Shown in pieces: positions 18,581-27,967 of a DNA stretch of 64,000 nt. Source of the DNA: Pacificibacter maritimus (lineage in GTDB: Bacteria > Pseudomonadota > Alphaproteobacteria > Rhodobacterales > Rhodobacteraceae). The position numbers and the translations under genes were made by a program. Position 1 is the first letter of the stretch; each line of letters starts with the position of its first letter. The notes beneath the pieces are model-generated. The model ran no database searches and was not told where the DNA came from. It saw only the letters and a program-made list of their open reading frames with translations. The stretch is from contig NZ_RKQK01000004.1 of assembly GCF_003814915.1 (NCBI RefSeq), forward strand, positions 237,142-301,141, read 5' to 3'.

Positions 18581-19762
18581 ATGACGTTTCCTGAGCGGTT
18601 TTCGAACCTGCCTGAATATGCGTTTCCGCGTTTGCGGACCCTTTTGGATATGCATAAACCAGGTGGTGACATAGTCCACATGACGATCGGTGAGCCGCGT
18701 CATGCGATGCCTGATTTCGTGGGTGACGTTTTTACACAAAATGTTGATTTATTTGCAAAATACCCCGACAACTACGGCACCTCAGACCTAACCTCATCCA
18801 TCGCGGATTGGTTGAAAATGCGCTTTGAAGTGACGGTTGATGCATCGAGCCAGATCATGGCATTGAATGGTACGCGCGAAGGTTTGATGAATGCCTGCAT
18901 TGCCTTATGTCCTGAGACAAAGCGCAGCCAAGTGCCTGTCGTTCTAACCCCGAACCCGTTTTACCAAGTATATGCAGTGGCCGCTGTCACCGTTGGTGCT
19001 GAACCAATTTTCGTGCCAGCAACGCGAGAAACTGGGTATTTGCCTGATTACGCAAATTTGCCCGATGAGATTTTAAATCGCACGGCGATTGCCTATATTT
19101 GTAGCCCCTCCAACCCGCAAGGTGCCGTTGCACCGCGAGACTATCTACGCGATCTGATTGCACTTGCAGAGAAACATGATTTCAAAATTTTTGCGGATGA
19201 GTGTTATTCGGAAATCTATCGTGGGTCGGCGCCAGTGGGAGCTATGCAAGTTGCACAAGAAATGGGGGCAGACCCTGAACGTGTGGTGATTTTCCATTCG
19301 CTTTCAAAGCGGTCAAATCTGCCAGGCCTGCGCTCTGGTTTCGTGGCCTCTGGCGTGCAAAATATTGAGCATATCAAACGTCTACGTTCTTATTCTGGTG
19401 CGCCTTTATCGCTACCAACACAGGCCGTTTCTGCGCGGGTTTGGGCCGATGAGGATCACGTGGTGTCTTCAAGATCGCTTTACGCCGAAAAGTTTGACAT
19501 GGCTGATAAAGTCTTTTCAGGCATTGATGGCGCCAAGGCGCCGCAAGCTGGATTTTTCCTATGGCTTCCCGTGAAAAATGGTGAGGCAGCAGCACTGAAG
19601 CTCTGGACGCAAACAGGTATTCGGGTGTTGCCAGGGGCCTATTTGTCGCGCGATGTTGCAGGCGAAAACCCAGGAAAAGATTACATTCGGGTTGCTTTGG
19701 TGGCCCCAAAAGAAGAGACACAGCGCGCACTTACAACTTTGCGCGACTGTTTGTACGGATAG
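18581..19762 (+). CDS. Class I/II PLP-dependent aminotransferase (possibly DapC-like)
   Basis: A 393-residue fold-type I aminotransferase. It has an [10 protein letters not shown] cofactor-phosphate region, the SPSNPQGAV Asn block, the [11 protein letters not shown]sp/Tyr pair and the PLP lysine in [15 protein letters not shown]. The sequence resembles DapC-type N-succinyldiaminopimelate aminotransferases of lysine/peptidoglycan synthesis, which is an inference from general appearance. The ATG at 18581 gives the typical [18 protein letters not shown] start; an in-frame ATG at 18548 is possible and neither has a strong ribosome site. It is 13 nt upstream of ftsK. Confidence 0.85.
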   Translation: MTFPERFSNLPEYAFPRLRTLLDMHKPGGDIVHMTIGEPRHAMPDFVGDVFTQNVDLFAKYPDNYGTSDLTSSIADWLKMRFEVTVDASSQIMALNGTREGLMNACIALCPETKRSQVPVVLTPNPFYQVYAVAAVTVGAEPIFVPATRETGYLPDYANLPDEILNRTAIAYICSPSNPQGAVAPRDYLRDLIALAEKHDFKIFADECYSEIYRGSAPVGAMQVAQEMGADPERVVIFHSLSKRSNLPGLRSGFVASGVQNIEHIKRLRSYSGAPLSLPTQAVSARVWADEDHVVSSRSLYAEKFDMADKVFSGIDGAKAPQAGFFLWLPVKNGEAAALKLWTQTGIRVLPGAYLSRDVAGENPGKDYIRVALVAPKEETQRALTTLRDCLYG

Positions 19763-19775
19763 AAAGAGGCAAAAA

Positions 19776-22715
19776 ATGGCATCCTATCAGGCACGTGGTC
19801 GCGACCCACTTTTTGACAAAAACACCCAAGCTATCTTGGAGCGCAGGGGGCGTGAGTTGGTCGGCATTGGCCTGTTGCTTGTTGCTGTGATCATGACGCT
19901 CATTCTGGGGTCATATCTGCCTGAAGATCCCAGTTGGTTGTCTGCCACAGATGCGCCTGTGAACAACACTTTGGGTCGCTTGGGCGCGTCTATTGCCTCG
20001 CCTTTGATGATCATTGTCGGAGTAGCGTCTTGGGCGATCGTCGGTATTTTTGCCGCATGGGGCCTGCGTTGTGTCCTGCACTATGGCGCAAACCGTGCTG
20101 TGTCGCGTGTGGTTTTTGCGCCGATTGCTGTGGCTGTTATGGCCGTCTACGCATCGACATATGCCAGCGCAAACGTGCAAAGCTACGGCGGGTTATTCGG
20201 CGATACTGTTCTCGCGGCGCTGATCCATCTTATGCCGATGAGCCAAGCATTTGCCCTAAAGTTCCTGTCTTTTATTAGCTTCTTTGCGACGGGGGCGTTG
20301 TTGTTATGTGTTTGTGGCTTCACGCGCGAAGAAGTCAAAATTGGGCTTCGTTTCATGCTGATTGGTGTGATCGGCCTGTATTCTTTGGTGCTACATCTGA
20401 TGGGCAAAGCCGCCAAAGGATCTATTGTTACGGGCCAGCGCTTTGCGCAAAATCAAGCGGAACGCCGTGCACAGAAGCAGCGGCAGCAAGAAGAGTACCA
20501 GAGTTATCATGAGGCGGAACAGGTTGTTGCCCCCCGTGTTGTGCGTGCGGATCACGCTTATGATGACCAACCGCATGTGGCCGCCACTCAGACTGCGCAT
20601 GCGGAAAAATCTGGCCTGTTCGCCAAAATGCCAACGCTGTTGAAACGTGCGCAAGATCCGGATGTGCAATCCGAACTGGTCGAACCTGATCTTGCTCCCG
20701 ACGTTGAGTTTGATAGCGGGTTTGATGATCGAATCCGTAGCAAAATCTCGAATGTTGTGAATGCTCGGGCGCGGGCTGGTTCGCGCGCGATTATACCAGG
20801 TTCAGGTCGTGTTGAGCCGCCTTTATCTGCTGCTCAGGCTGCCGTTGCGAAGTATAAGAAAGGCCCCAAACCGATGGTCTTCTCAGAACCTGCACCGGTT
20901 GAAGCAGCGCAAGAAGTTGCCTATGCGGCGGGCTATGCTGAAGACCAGTTTGCGCAAATGGCTGATGACAATACCCATGGCTACGGGACCGACGATGCTG
21001 ATACTTTGGTTTACGACGATCCGTTAGAGCTTGATACGCCAGAATACACCGCACCCGATGCGGCACGTTACCAGCCTGTGCAAACTGCTGCACCTGAACC
21101 TAAAAGAGTCGTTCAGCATCCAGTGCGCAAACCTGCTGCGACATCCAAGCAAGCCCAGCAAGAAGCTCAGCCTGCGTTAAAATTCGACGCTAAAGAGGCA
21201 GAATATCAGACGCCGCCCTTGTCTTTGCTGGAAAGCGCAGACTCCGTTGTGCGCTATACATTGTCTGATGATGCGCTGGAAGAAAATGCACGCATGCTGG
21301 AAAACGTCTTGGATGACTACGGCGTAAAAGGTGAGATCGTTTCTGTGCGCCCCGGTCCAGTTGTGACAATGTACGAACTTGAACCCGCGCCTGGTTTGAA
21401 AGCTTCGCGTGTAATTGGCTTGGCCGATGACATCGCGCGCTCAATGTCAGCGCTCTCTGCACGTGTATCAACTGTGCCTGGTCGTACTGTAATCGGTATC
21501 GAACTGCCAAATGAAAACCGTGAAAAAGTTGTGTTGCGTGAAATTCTGTCTGCGCGTGATTTTGGCGATAGCAACATGAAATTGCCGCTGGCCTTGGGCA
21601 AAGATATTGGCGGTGATCCCATCGTTGCAAACCTTGCCAAGATGCCGCATTTGCTGATTGCGGGGACAACCGGTTCGGGTAAATCTGTTGCGATCAACAC
21701 TATGATTTTGTCATTGCTGTACAAGCTCACGCCTGATGAGTGCCGCATGATTATGATTGATCCGAAGATGCTGGAATTATCTGTTTACGATGGCATTCCG
21801 CATCTTTTGTCACCTGTTGTGACCGATCCCAAAAAGGCTGTGGTCGCGTTAAAATGGACCGTGGCCGAGATGGAAGATCGCTACCGCAAGATGTCCAAGA
21901 TGGGCGTGCGGAACATTGACGGCTACAACGGTCGCGTCAAAGAAGCGCTTGCCAAGGGCGAGATGTTCTCGCGCACTGTGCAAACGGGTTTCGACGAAGA
22001 AACTGGCGATCCCATTTTCGAGACCGAAGAATTCCAGCCCGAAACAATTCCATACATCGTTGTCGTCGTCGATGAGATGGCCGACTTGATGATGGTTGCA
22101 GGCAAAGAAATCGAAGCCTGTATTCAGCGCCTTGCGCAGATGGCGCGGGCTTCTGGGATTCATATCATTATGGCCACGCAGCGCCCGTCTGTGGATGTTA
22201 TTACAGGTACGATCAAGGCCAACTTCCCGACACGTATTTCTTTCCAAGTGAGCTCGAAAATCGACAGTCGTACGATCTTGGGCGAACAAGGTGCGGAACA
22301 GCTTTTGGGCATGGGTGACATGTTGTACATGGCGGGCGGATCGAAAATCACCCGCGTGCACGGCCCCTTCTGTTCCGATGAAGAAGTCGAAAAAATCGTG
22401 TCTTATCTCAAGTCTTACGGGCCTCCTTCCTATGTGGGGGGTGTTGTGGAAGGACCGCCCTCTGACAAGGAAAGCAGCATCGATGCGGTGCTTGGCCTGT
22501 CAACTGGCGGCAATACCGATACCGAAAACGCTCTTTACGACACGGCTGTGGCGATTGTGATTAAAGATCGTAAATGTTCCACGTCTTACATTCAGCGTAA
22601 ATTGGCGATCGGCTACAACAAAGCCGCACGACTTGTTGAGCAGATGGAAGACGAAGGCGTTGTTTCAGCGGCGAACCATGTGGGCAAGCGTGATATTCTG
22701 GTGCCTGAGCAATAA
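19776..22715 (+). CDS. ftsK: DNA translocase FtsK
   Basis: A 979-residue divisome-linked DNA pump that resolves chromosome dimers and clears the septum. Four or five membrane segments lie at about residues 28-206, followed by an acidic, proline- and glutamine-rich linker to about 500. The RecA-like motor has Walker A GTTGSGKS near 629-636 and Walker [13 protein letters not shown]. The C-terminal gamma winged helix ([22 protein letters not shown]), which reads KOPS, ends the protein. Start at 19776 with AGAGG upstream; the longer frame overlaps the aminotransferase gene and is rejected. Confidence 0.97.
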   Translation: MASYQARGRDPLFDKNTQAILERRGRELVGIGLLLVAVIMTLILGSYLPEDPSWLSATDAPVNNTLGRLGASIASPLMIIVGVASWAIVGIFAAWGLRCVLHYGANRAVSRVVFAPIAVAVMAVYASTYASANVQSYGGLFGDTVLAALIHLMPMSQAFALKFLSFISFFATGALLLCVCGFTREEVKIGLRFMLIGVIGLYSLVLHLMGKAAKGSIVTGQRFAQNQAERRAQKQRQQEEYQSYHEAEQVVAPRVVRADHAYDDQPHVAATQTAHAEKSGLFAKMPTLLKRAQDPDVQSELVEPDLAPDVEFDSGFDDRIRSKISNVVNARARAGSRAIIPGSGRVEPPLSAAQAAVAKYKKGPKPMVFSEPAPVEAAQEVAYAAGYAEDQFAQMADDNTHGYGTDDADTLVYDDPLELDTPEYTAPDAARYQPVQTAAPEPKRVVQHPVRKPAATSKQAQQEAQPALKFDAKEAEYQTPPLSLLESADSVVRYTLSDDALEENARMLENVLDDYGVKGEIVSVRPGPVVTMYELEPAPGLKASRVIGLADDIARSMSALSARVSTVPGRTVIGIELPNENREKVVLREILSARDFGDSNMKLPLALGKDIGGDPIVANLAKMPHLLIAGTTGSGKSVAINTMILSLLYKLTPDECRMIMIDPKMLELSVYDGIPHLLSPVVTDPKKAVVALKWTVAEMEDRYRKMSKMGVRNIDGYNGRVKEALAKGEMFSRTVQTGFDEETGDPIFETEEFQPETIPYIVVVVDEMADLMMVAGKEIEACIQRLAQMARASGIHIIMATQRPSVDVITGTIKANFPTRISFQVSSKIDSRTILGEQGAEQLLGMGDMLYMAGGSKITRVHGPFCSDEEVEKIVSYLKSYGPPSYVGGVVEGPPSDKESSIDAVLGLSTGGNTDTENALYDTAVAIVIKDRKCSTSYIQRKLAIGYNKAARLVEQMEDEGVVSAANHVGKRDILVPEQ

Positions 22716-22720
22716 ACAAC

Positions 22721-22751
22721 CGATCACATAGAAATCCGTTTTATGTGATCG
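22721..22751 (+). terminator. Hairpin after ftsK, weak terminator
   Basis: A perfect 10-bp inverted repeat (CGATCACATA with TATGTGATCG) around an 11-nt loop, 5 nt after the ftsK stop. Only three T follow, so it may attenuate rather than stop transcription into lolA. Confidence 0.55.
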
Positions 22752-22794
22752 TTTGCCCGCTGGTATTAGGCGCGAAAGCGCATATGTTTGTTGC

Positions 22795-23406
22795 ATGAAA
22801 ACACTTCGCCTCGCACTTGCGCCCGTTATCGCCTCTGTCTGTTTTGCCATGCCTGCAATGGCTGAAAAGCTGTCATTGCAAGATTTGTCTGCCTATCTCA
22901 ATTCGCTTGGCACAGTGCAGGCTGATTTTGTTCAAACCAATGACGATGGATCAAAGTCCAACGGGATCTTAACGCTCAAACGCCCCGGTCGGATGCGTTT
23001 GGAATATGGTGGGGGCAACGATGCGTTGGTGCTTGGATCTGGTGGGCAAGTTGCCATCTTTGACCCTGCCTCCAATGAGCCGCCTCAGCGCTTTCCGATG
23101 TCCAAGACACCTTTGTCGTTGATTTTGGCTAAAAACGTCGACTTGACCACGGCCAAAATGGTTGTCTCACATACCGAAGAAAACGGCGATACAATCGTTC
23201 GGGCACAAGACCCTGCGCATCCCGAATACGGATCCATCGATTTGGTGTTTGGGGATCGGCCGATTTTGAAAGCTTGGGTCATCAATGATGATACTGGTGG
23301 GTCAACCACTGTTCAATTGACGAAAATGCAGCTCGGTGGATCTGTTCGCGACCGCGAATTCAATATCCGTGCAGAGGCGAGCGAACGGGGCACGCCTCTG
23401 AACTAG
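22795..23406 (+). CDS. lolA: Outer-membrane lipoprotein carrier protein
   Basis: A 203-residue periplasmic chaperone carrying lipoproteins from LolCDE to the outer membrane. The signal peptide is MKTLRLALAPVIASVCFAMPAMA, cleaved before EKLSLQDLSAYLN. LolA-type strands follow: VQADFVQTNDDGS, then GRMRLEYGGG and the aromatic-poor beta cradle. Length is normal. Position just after ftsK is the standard alphaproteobacterial and gammaproteobacterial order. The ATG at 22795 gives the signal peptide. The 3' end faces the transglycosylase gene across 16 nt. Confidence 0.92.
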   Translation: MKTLRLALAPVIASVCFAMPAMAEKLSLQDLSAYLNSLGTVQADFVQTNDDGSKSNGILTLKRPGRMRLEYGGGNDALVLGSGGQVAIFDPASNEPPQRFPMSKTPLSLILAKNVDLTTAKMVVSHTEENGDTIVRAQDPAHPEYGSIDLVFGDRPILKAWVINDDTGGSTTVQLTKMQLGGSVRDREFNIRAEASERGTPLN

Positions 23407-23422
23407 AATTTAGGGCTCTGCC

Positions 23423-24007
23423 TTAAATTTTGCGACAGGCTATGAGTTGTGCGCGGTATGCAGCAGATCTTTGGTTCACTTGTGATGCAACACGGATCAA
23501 CCAAGGTTTGGCATTGTAGCTGCCACGACTGTAGCCTGTACGGCCCTCGTGATAGGCAAGATACTGCGATAGGGCGTCAGTTTTTGAAATGCCAAGGGCG
23601 CGCGTGGATTCATTCATGTACCATCCCATGAAATCGGTCGCATCGGTGATCCGGTCGCGCTTTGCGCCAAATTTGCGCTGCTCGTCACGGTATTCATCCC
23701 ATGTCGCATCTAGCGCCTGTGCATACCCAAAGGCAGAACTCTGGCGGCCCATAGGAATGACGCCCAAAGCAAATTTATACGGCGTGCGTGCATTGCCGAT
23801 GAATTTGCTTTCTTGATACAGCACTGCCATCTGCACATTCACGGGAATACCCCATTTACGCTCAGACGCCTTCATCGCGCGCAAATAGGCCGGCCGTTGA
23901 CTGACGATTGAACACGCATCATCTAAATTGCGGGGGGCAGAAAAGTTGCCGCTGCCACAGGCCGCAACCAACACCAATAACGCGATCGCGCGAAACCCTT
24001 TTTTCAT
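23423..24007 (-). CDS. Lytic transglycosylase-like (SLT-domain) lipoprotein
   Basis: A 194-residue protein with a lipoprotein signal (lipobox VAAC, Cys17). A lysozyme-like SLT domain begins near residue 50. The catalytic glutamate is in VLYQESKF, followed by AFGYAQALDATW (the GxxQ region) and YLAYHEGRTGY. It would cleave peptidoglycan glycosidic bonds from the outer-membrane inner face. It is short, being a catalytic domain with few extras. ATG at 24007 with GAGAG upstream. Convergent with lolA. Confidence 0.88.
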   Translation of the reverse strand: MKKGFRAIALLVLVAACGSGNFSAPRNLDDACSIVSQRPAYLRAMKASERKWGIPVNVQMAVLYQESKFIGNARTPYKFALGVIPMGRQSSAFGYAQALDATWDEYRDEQRKFGAKRDRITDATDFMGWYMNESTRALGISKTDALSQYLAYHEGRTGYSRGSYNAKPWLIRVASQVNQRSAAYRAQLIACRKI

Positions 24008-24095
24008 TACTGCTCTCACTTTGTTATTTTTTCCAATAATAACGCGTTTTTTAGCTGTCGTAAAATGGCTTTCCCGTGATCAGGCGAATTCCCGA

Positions 24096-24992
24096 TCACA
24101 CAACAAAAGCCAGCAGCAGTGGAAGATAGAAGACAGACAGCACGGTTGAGGCGACCACTAATCCAGCCACCTCATTGGCGTCAGCGCCGTATTTTTCCGC
24201 CAAAAGATAGGATGTGACGGCAACGGGTGTGGTAATTTGCAAAATCAAAACGGCATAGGGCGTGGATGTAAGTCCAAATCCCCGTCCAAGCAGAACGGCA
24301 ATTGCTGTGCAAATCAACGCCTTGAAAATCGAAAGTGCCATGGCGCGCCCCAACCTACTCGGGGCCAAGCGCGCGACCGCGACACCGAGCGTGATCAGCA
24401 TGATAGGGATGGCGACTTGCCCCAAAAGTTCCAAGGTGTTCATCGCAAACTTGGGCAGTGTCCACCCTTGCCATAAGAAGGCTGTGCCTAAAACCGTAGC
24501 GCCGACCAAAGGCTCTTTAACCGCGGTCCAGACTGATCCACCGCCTGCGGTGATATACACGCCAAAGGTAAACGACCAGATTGCCATGACTGCAAATACA
24601 ATTACGGCATAGCTAAGCCCTTCATTTCCAAAGGCAAAATAAGCGAGTGGAAGCCCTAAGTTTCCAACATTTCCAAAAATCAGAGGATTGAGAAATGTGC
24701 GCATTTCAAGTTTGAGCAGTTTCACCGCGACATACATCACAACTGTGGCAATGCCGTAGCACGCAATTGTGGCGATAGACAATTTGGTCAAAGCGGCGGG
24801 ATCGATCTGGGCATTTGTCAAAGCTGTGAAGATCAATGCAGGCACGGATAGCGTCATTGTGAGCTTGGTGACAAACTCAATCCGATATTCATTGCCGGTC
24901 TTAACCCAGATAAAACCTATGGCTGCGAGCAGAAAGACTGGAGACACAATTTCTAAGACTGTCAGGATTAGGTTCACAGACTGTTTCCACAA
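24096..24992 (-). CDS. AEC-family permease (auxin efflux carrier family)
   Basis: A 298-residue integral membrane protein with about ten hydrophobic segments arranged as two five-helix halves. The first half opens with LEIVSPVFLLAAIGFIWVK and the second half contains FGNVGNLGLPLAYFAFGNEGL, the conserved asparagine/proline crossover region of AEC transporters. The family moves organic acids or auxin-like compounds; the substrate is unknown here. The frame begins at a TTG (24992) with GGGGGAG about 9 nt upstream, and no in-frame ATG near the N-terminus is better. It is divergent from hspQ with a short shared upstream region. Confidence 0.85.
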   Translation of the reverse strand: MWKQSVNLILTVLEIVSPVFLLAAIGFIWVKTGNEYRIEFVTKLTMTLSVPALIFTALTNAQIDPAALTKLSIATIACYGIATVVMYVAVKLLKLEMRTFLNPLIFGNVGNLGLPLAYFAFGNEGLSYAVIVFAVMAIWSFTFGVYITAGGGSVWTAVKEPLVGATVLGTAFLWQGWTLPKFAMNTLELLGQVAIPIMLITLGVAVARLAPSRLGRAMALSIFKALICTAIAVLLGRGFGLTSTPYAVLILQITTPVAVTSYLLAEKYGADANEVAGLVVASTVLSVFYLPLLLAFVV

Positions 24993-25062
24993 AAAATGGC
25001 TCTCCCCCGTGGACAGCGCTGGCTTGAAAAGCTTAATAACGACTCAAGGGGGTTGCAATGTC

Positions 25063-25389
25063 ATGTTGAAGACGCGCGCCAAGTATCATTTGGGACAGGT
25101 CGTTCGCCACAGAAAGCACCCTTTTCGTGGCGTAGTGTTTGACGTGGATGCTATGTTTGCGAATTCTGATGAATGGTATGAGTCCATTCCCGCAGAAAGT
25201 CGACCTGAGAAAGATCAACCTTTCTATCATTTGTTGGCCGAGAACGACCAGAGTTTCTATGTCGCCTATGTGTCAGAGCAAAATCTGATTGCAGACTATT
25301 CTGGAGTTCCTGTCGAACACCCTGATGTGCCTGATCTGTTTGGCCCTTTTGAAGACGGTACATACCCCTTGCATTTTCAGTTGAACTAG
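25063..25389 (+). CDS. hspQ: Heat-shock protein HspQ (hemimethylated-DNA-binding family)
   Basis: A 108-residue HspQ/YccV-like protein. The family core is visible: KYHLGQVVRHRKHPFRGVVFDVD near residue 6, then PFYHLLAEND and AYVSEQNLI. E. coli HspQ binds hemimethylated oriC and acts as a specificity enhancer of Lon. The ATG at 25063 has AAGGGGG upstream; the longer open frame from 24769 is antisense to the permease gene. The 3' end faces the anti-sigma-like gene across a hairpin at 25396-25415. Confidence 0.9.
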   Translation: MLKTRAKYHLGQVVRHRKHPFRGVVFDVDAMFANSDEWYESIPAESRPEKDQPFYHLLAENDQSFYVAYVSEQNLIADYSGVPVEHPDVPDLFGPFEDGTYPLHFQLN

Positions 25390-25395
25390 GACGAA

Positions 25396-25415
25396 AGCGA
25401 TTAATTCTAATCGCT
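25396..25415. terminator. Hairpin between convergent hspQ and anti-sigma-like gene
   Basis: A perfect 8-bp inverted repeat (AGCGATTA, TAATCGCT) with a 4-nt loop that overlaps the stop codon of the minus-strand gene. No long T-run flanks it, so it is a possible weak bidirectional terminator. Confidence 0.45.
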
Positions 25416-25905
25416 ATTGGCGCCTTTGAATGTTCAACCTGAAGGTCACCATGTTACGTCCTTGGTCACGACCGTAGTGCAGATCCTCAGTGAGTTTGTG
25501 TATCAAGTACCAACCAAAGCCACCTTCAGGCAGATCTTCTAGATTACAGTTAAGATCCTTTTGTGCGCCTTCGGGCAGCTTCCCGTTGGGCATAGGCCGC
25601 CCAGAATCAATAGTCGTACACCACAAGTATTTGCCATCGAAGTCGAGTTGGGTTTCGATAAGGCCAACCTCACCATCACTATAGGCGTGTTCAACGATGT
25701 TGTTGAGAACCTCAGCCAAAACGATCTCGATTGTGCTCCAGTCGTCATCCACCAGATTGATACTGGAAAGCCCCGCTTTGATTCCAGATAGGCCGCGCCG
25801 CACAGCGCGTTCGTTCGCAGGAATGATGAGGCGTAGGCTGTGATCGGTGGCGCGTTGCCTTACGATGCTTTCGAAGGTCGCGTCAGCAAGTTTCTCATGA
25901 CGCAT
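25414..25905 (-). CDS. Anti-sigma-type serine kinase (HATPase_c_2, RsbW/SpoIIAB-like)
   Basis: A 163-residue ATPase with the GHKL fold of anti-sigma kinases. It has the N box EVLNNIVEHAY, the DSGRPMPNG G1 region and the GGFGWYLIHKLTEDL G2 region. It is preceded by the STAS gene, whose end it overlaps by 11 nt; a GAAGGTG ribosome site lies inside that end, 6-7 nt before the ATG at 25905. This is a partner-switching pair: the kinase holds a client until the STAS partner is dephosphorylated. No sigma factor or PP2C phosphatase is in this window. Confidence 0.85.
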   Translation of the reverse strand: MRHEKLADATFESIVRQRATDHSLRLIIPANERAVRRGLSGIKAGLSSINLVDDDWSTIEIVLAEVLNNIVEHAYSDGEVGLIETQLDFDGKYLWCTTIDSGRPMPNGKLPEGAQKDLNCNLEDLPEGGFGWYLIHKLTEDLHYGRDQGRNMVTFRLNIQRRQ

Positions 25906-26239
25906 CGGCGGCACCTTCAATCGCAGAGCTTGCGTTATCATGAATTGAAAACACTGTGTCCATACGAGTGAGGCGAAAAACCTTTTCAACAGCGGGTTGC
26001 AGTGAAGCCAGCTCTAGCGATTGATCAGATTTTTTCGATTTAAGCGCAGCAACGACAGCGCCCAAGCCCGAGCTATCCAAGAATTCGACCTGAGATAGGT
26101 CGATGACGACACGATTGGGGCCATCGTCGATCATTTTGCGCATCTCGTCTTTAAATTGGATCGCGCTTAATGCATCAATACGATTCTCACAGACGGTTAC
26201 CAAACGACTGCCGTCGAAATCTTTATGGTTCAATTTCAT
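25895..26239 (-). CDS. STAS-domain anti-anti-sigma factor
   Basis: A 114-residue STAS protein of the SpoIIAA/RsbV type. The conserved phosphorylation loop is at FLDSSGLGAV (residues 53-62) with the likely phospho-acceptor Ser57 (DSSGLG). The usual beta-alpha pattern precedes it (VVIDLSQVEFLD). It is expected to bind and neutralise the adjacent kinase when unphosphorylated. AAAGGTG sits upstream of the ATG at 26239. The gene pair is the first and second gene of a small operon; no other member is visible. Confidence 0.9.
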   Translation of the reverse strand: MKLNHKDFDGSRLVTVCENRIDALSAIQFKDEMRKMIDDGPNRVVIDLSQVEFLDSSGLGAVVAALKSKKSDQSLELASLQPAVEKVFRLTRMDTVFSIHDNASSAIEGAADAS

Positions 26240-26438
26240 GTTTGCACCTTTTGTTCTCTCATGAGGCCACCGTATTCGACAAACGTTACCAGTGCGTTTG
26301 TGAATGAGCTGTACCTGAGATAAACTTGTGCGAAGTCTTTAGAATTTTATCGAACGCCCCGCCGCGTCAGCCTATTTTCATCGAACAAGATGCAATGACC
26401 TATTGGTTCGAGATTGCAGAACATGTTATCGCCAGCGC

Positions 26439-27086
26439 ATGAGTGATACATACAATCCCCCCCAAGACCCGCTTGTGGTGATCCATGCCGACCACCAGAT
26501 ATTGATTGTCGATAAGCCCGCAGGGTTGCTTTCGGTGCCTGGAAAAGGCGAGCATCTTTCAGATTGTTTGATGGCGCGCATACAAAAGGTGTTTCCCGAA
26601 GCATTACTGATCCATCGCCTTGATCGCGACACAAGCGGTGTCATGGTCTTTGCTTTGACGCCACATGCGCAAAAACACATCGGGCAGCAGTTTGAAAAAC
26701 GGCGGACCAAGAAAACCTACGTGGCGCGTATCGCGGGTCGATTAGAGCAAAAAACGGGAACCGTTGATCAACCCATTATCGTTGATTGGGAAAACCGCCC
26801 CTTGCAAAAAATCTGTCATGAAACGGGGCGTGCGGCGCAAACCGATTGGCGGGTGCTGCGTTATGACGATACGGGCACGCGGGTGCGTTTGTATCCGCAT
26901 ACAGGTCGATCGCATCAGTTGCGCGTGCACATGCTGTTTCTCGGACACCCAATTGTGGGCGACCCGCTATATGCCTCAGGCGATGCCCGCAATGCGCCGC
27001 GTTTGATGTTGCATTCCGAAAACCTAAAGTTCCGCCATCCTGATGGTGGGGCAGGGATGAGCTATACGGCGAAATGTCCGTTTTAA
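26439..27086 (+). CDS. RluA-family pseudouridine synthase
   Basis: A 215-residue RNA pseudouridine synthase. The active-site motif HRLDRDTSG has its catalytic Asp at residue 62. Family segments [24 protein letters not shown] and RLYPHTGRSHQLRVHM follow. It is a compact member without an S4 domain, resembling RluA (modifying 23S U746 and some tRNAs) more than RluC/RluD. The target is inferred only at family level. The ATG at 26439 gives a family-like N-terminus (MSDTYNPPQDPL), with no clear ribosome site. Confidence 0.88.
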   Translation: MSDTYNPPQDPLVVIHADHQILIVDKPAGLLSVPGKGEHLSDCLMARIQKVFPEALLIHRLDRDTSGVMVFALTPHAQKHIGQQFEKRRTKKTYVARIAGRLEQKTGTVDQPIIVDWENRPLQKICHETGRAAQTDWRVLRYDDTGTRVRLYPHTGRSHQLRVHMLFLGHPIVGDPLYASGDARNAPRLMLHSENLKFRHPDGGAGMSYTAKCPF

Positions 27087-27137
27087 GCTGCATGGAGCTT
27101 AGGCGTACAACAGGGGTGTAAATCCCCGACAGAGTGT

Positions 27138-27154
27138 CTATCTCTACATGATAG
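27138..27154 (+). promoter_or_regulatory. Palindrome CTATC-N7-GATAG upstream of the peroxiredoxin gene
   Basis: A perfect 5-bp inverted repeat with a 7-nt spacer, 22 nt ahead of the start codon and just before the AAGGAG ribosome site; GATAG is followed by an overlapping second ATAG. This could be an operator for a redox regulator. It resembles, but does not match, the spacing of E. coli OxyR half sites. Confidence 0.35.
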
Positions 27155-27176
27155 ATAGTCAAAAAGGAGTCGGCTC

Positions 27177-27830
27177 ATGGGTCTTCGTATCAATTCTGTA
27201 GTTCCAAACTTTACCGCTGAAACAGATCATGGGACGATTAAGTTTCATGACTGGATAGGTGACTCTTGGGCGATTTTGTTTTCGCACCCCAAAGACTTCA
27301 CCCCCGTTTGCACCACCGAATTTGGCGCTGTCGCTCAGCTGAGCGCCGAATGGGAAAAACGCGGCACCAAAGTCATTGGCGTGTCAGTGGATGGCGTTGA
27401 AGAGCACAACGGCTGGAAGAAAGACATCGAATCTTTTGCAGGTTGCGCTGCGGGTTTCCCGATCATCGCGGACAGTGATTTGGCTGTGTCAAAAGCCTTT
27501 GATATGCTGCCAGAAGACGCCTATATGCCCGATGGTCGCACGCCTGCTGACAGCGCCACTGTACGCTCTGTCTTCATCATTTCTCCGGATAAAAAAGTAC
27601 AGCTGATCATGACATACCCTATGTCTGTGGGGCGTAATTTTGCTGAAATCTTGCGGGCTTTGGATGCGCTACAAAAAACATTCGGCGCGCCACTTGCGAC
27701 CCCTGCGAATTGGGAAACAGGCCAAGATGTCGTCGTGGCTTTGTCTTTGGACAATGAAGCGGCAGAAGCCAAATACGGCAAGCTAGACATCAAGCTGCCT
27801 TACCTGCGTATGGCTAAAGATCCAGCGTAA
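27177..27830 (+). CDS. Peroxiredoxin of the Prx6 (1-Cys) type
   Basis: A 217-residue thiol peroxidase. The peroxidatic cysteine is Cys45 in FTPVCTTE, with the Prx6-type arginine later (ATVRSVFII). The extended C-terminal region LVKLPYLR-like (here IKLPYLRMAKDP) is characteristic of the 1-Cys subgroup. It reduces hydrogen peroxide and alkyl hydroperoxides in the cytoplasm. AAAGGAG sits upstream of the ATG at 27177. A palindrome at 27138-27154 lies in the leader region and may be an operator. Confidence 0.92.
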   Translation: MGLRINSVVPNFTAETDHGTIKFHDWIGDSWAILFSHPKDFTPVCTTEFGAVAQLSAEWEKRGTKVIGVSVDGVEEHNGWKKDIESFAGCAAGFPIIADSDLAVSKAFDMLPEDAYMPDGRTPADSATVRSVFIISPDKKVQLIMTYPMSVGRNFAEILRALDALQKTFGAPLATPANWETGQDVVVALSLDNEAAEAKYGKLDIKLPYLRMAKDPA

Positions 27831-27967
27831 AGATAAAGATGTGTTCCCCCGCCCTGTGCGGGGGAGCGTCCCGCCTGTTTTGAGGCAAGTTGAGGTGTAC
27901 AATATTCTTGCCAAAGTGGTATGCCTCAAGGAAACTTAACTTCATTTGTCTCGATTTTGGATGGGTT

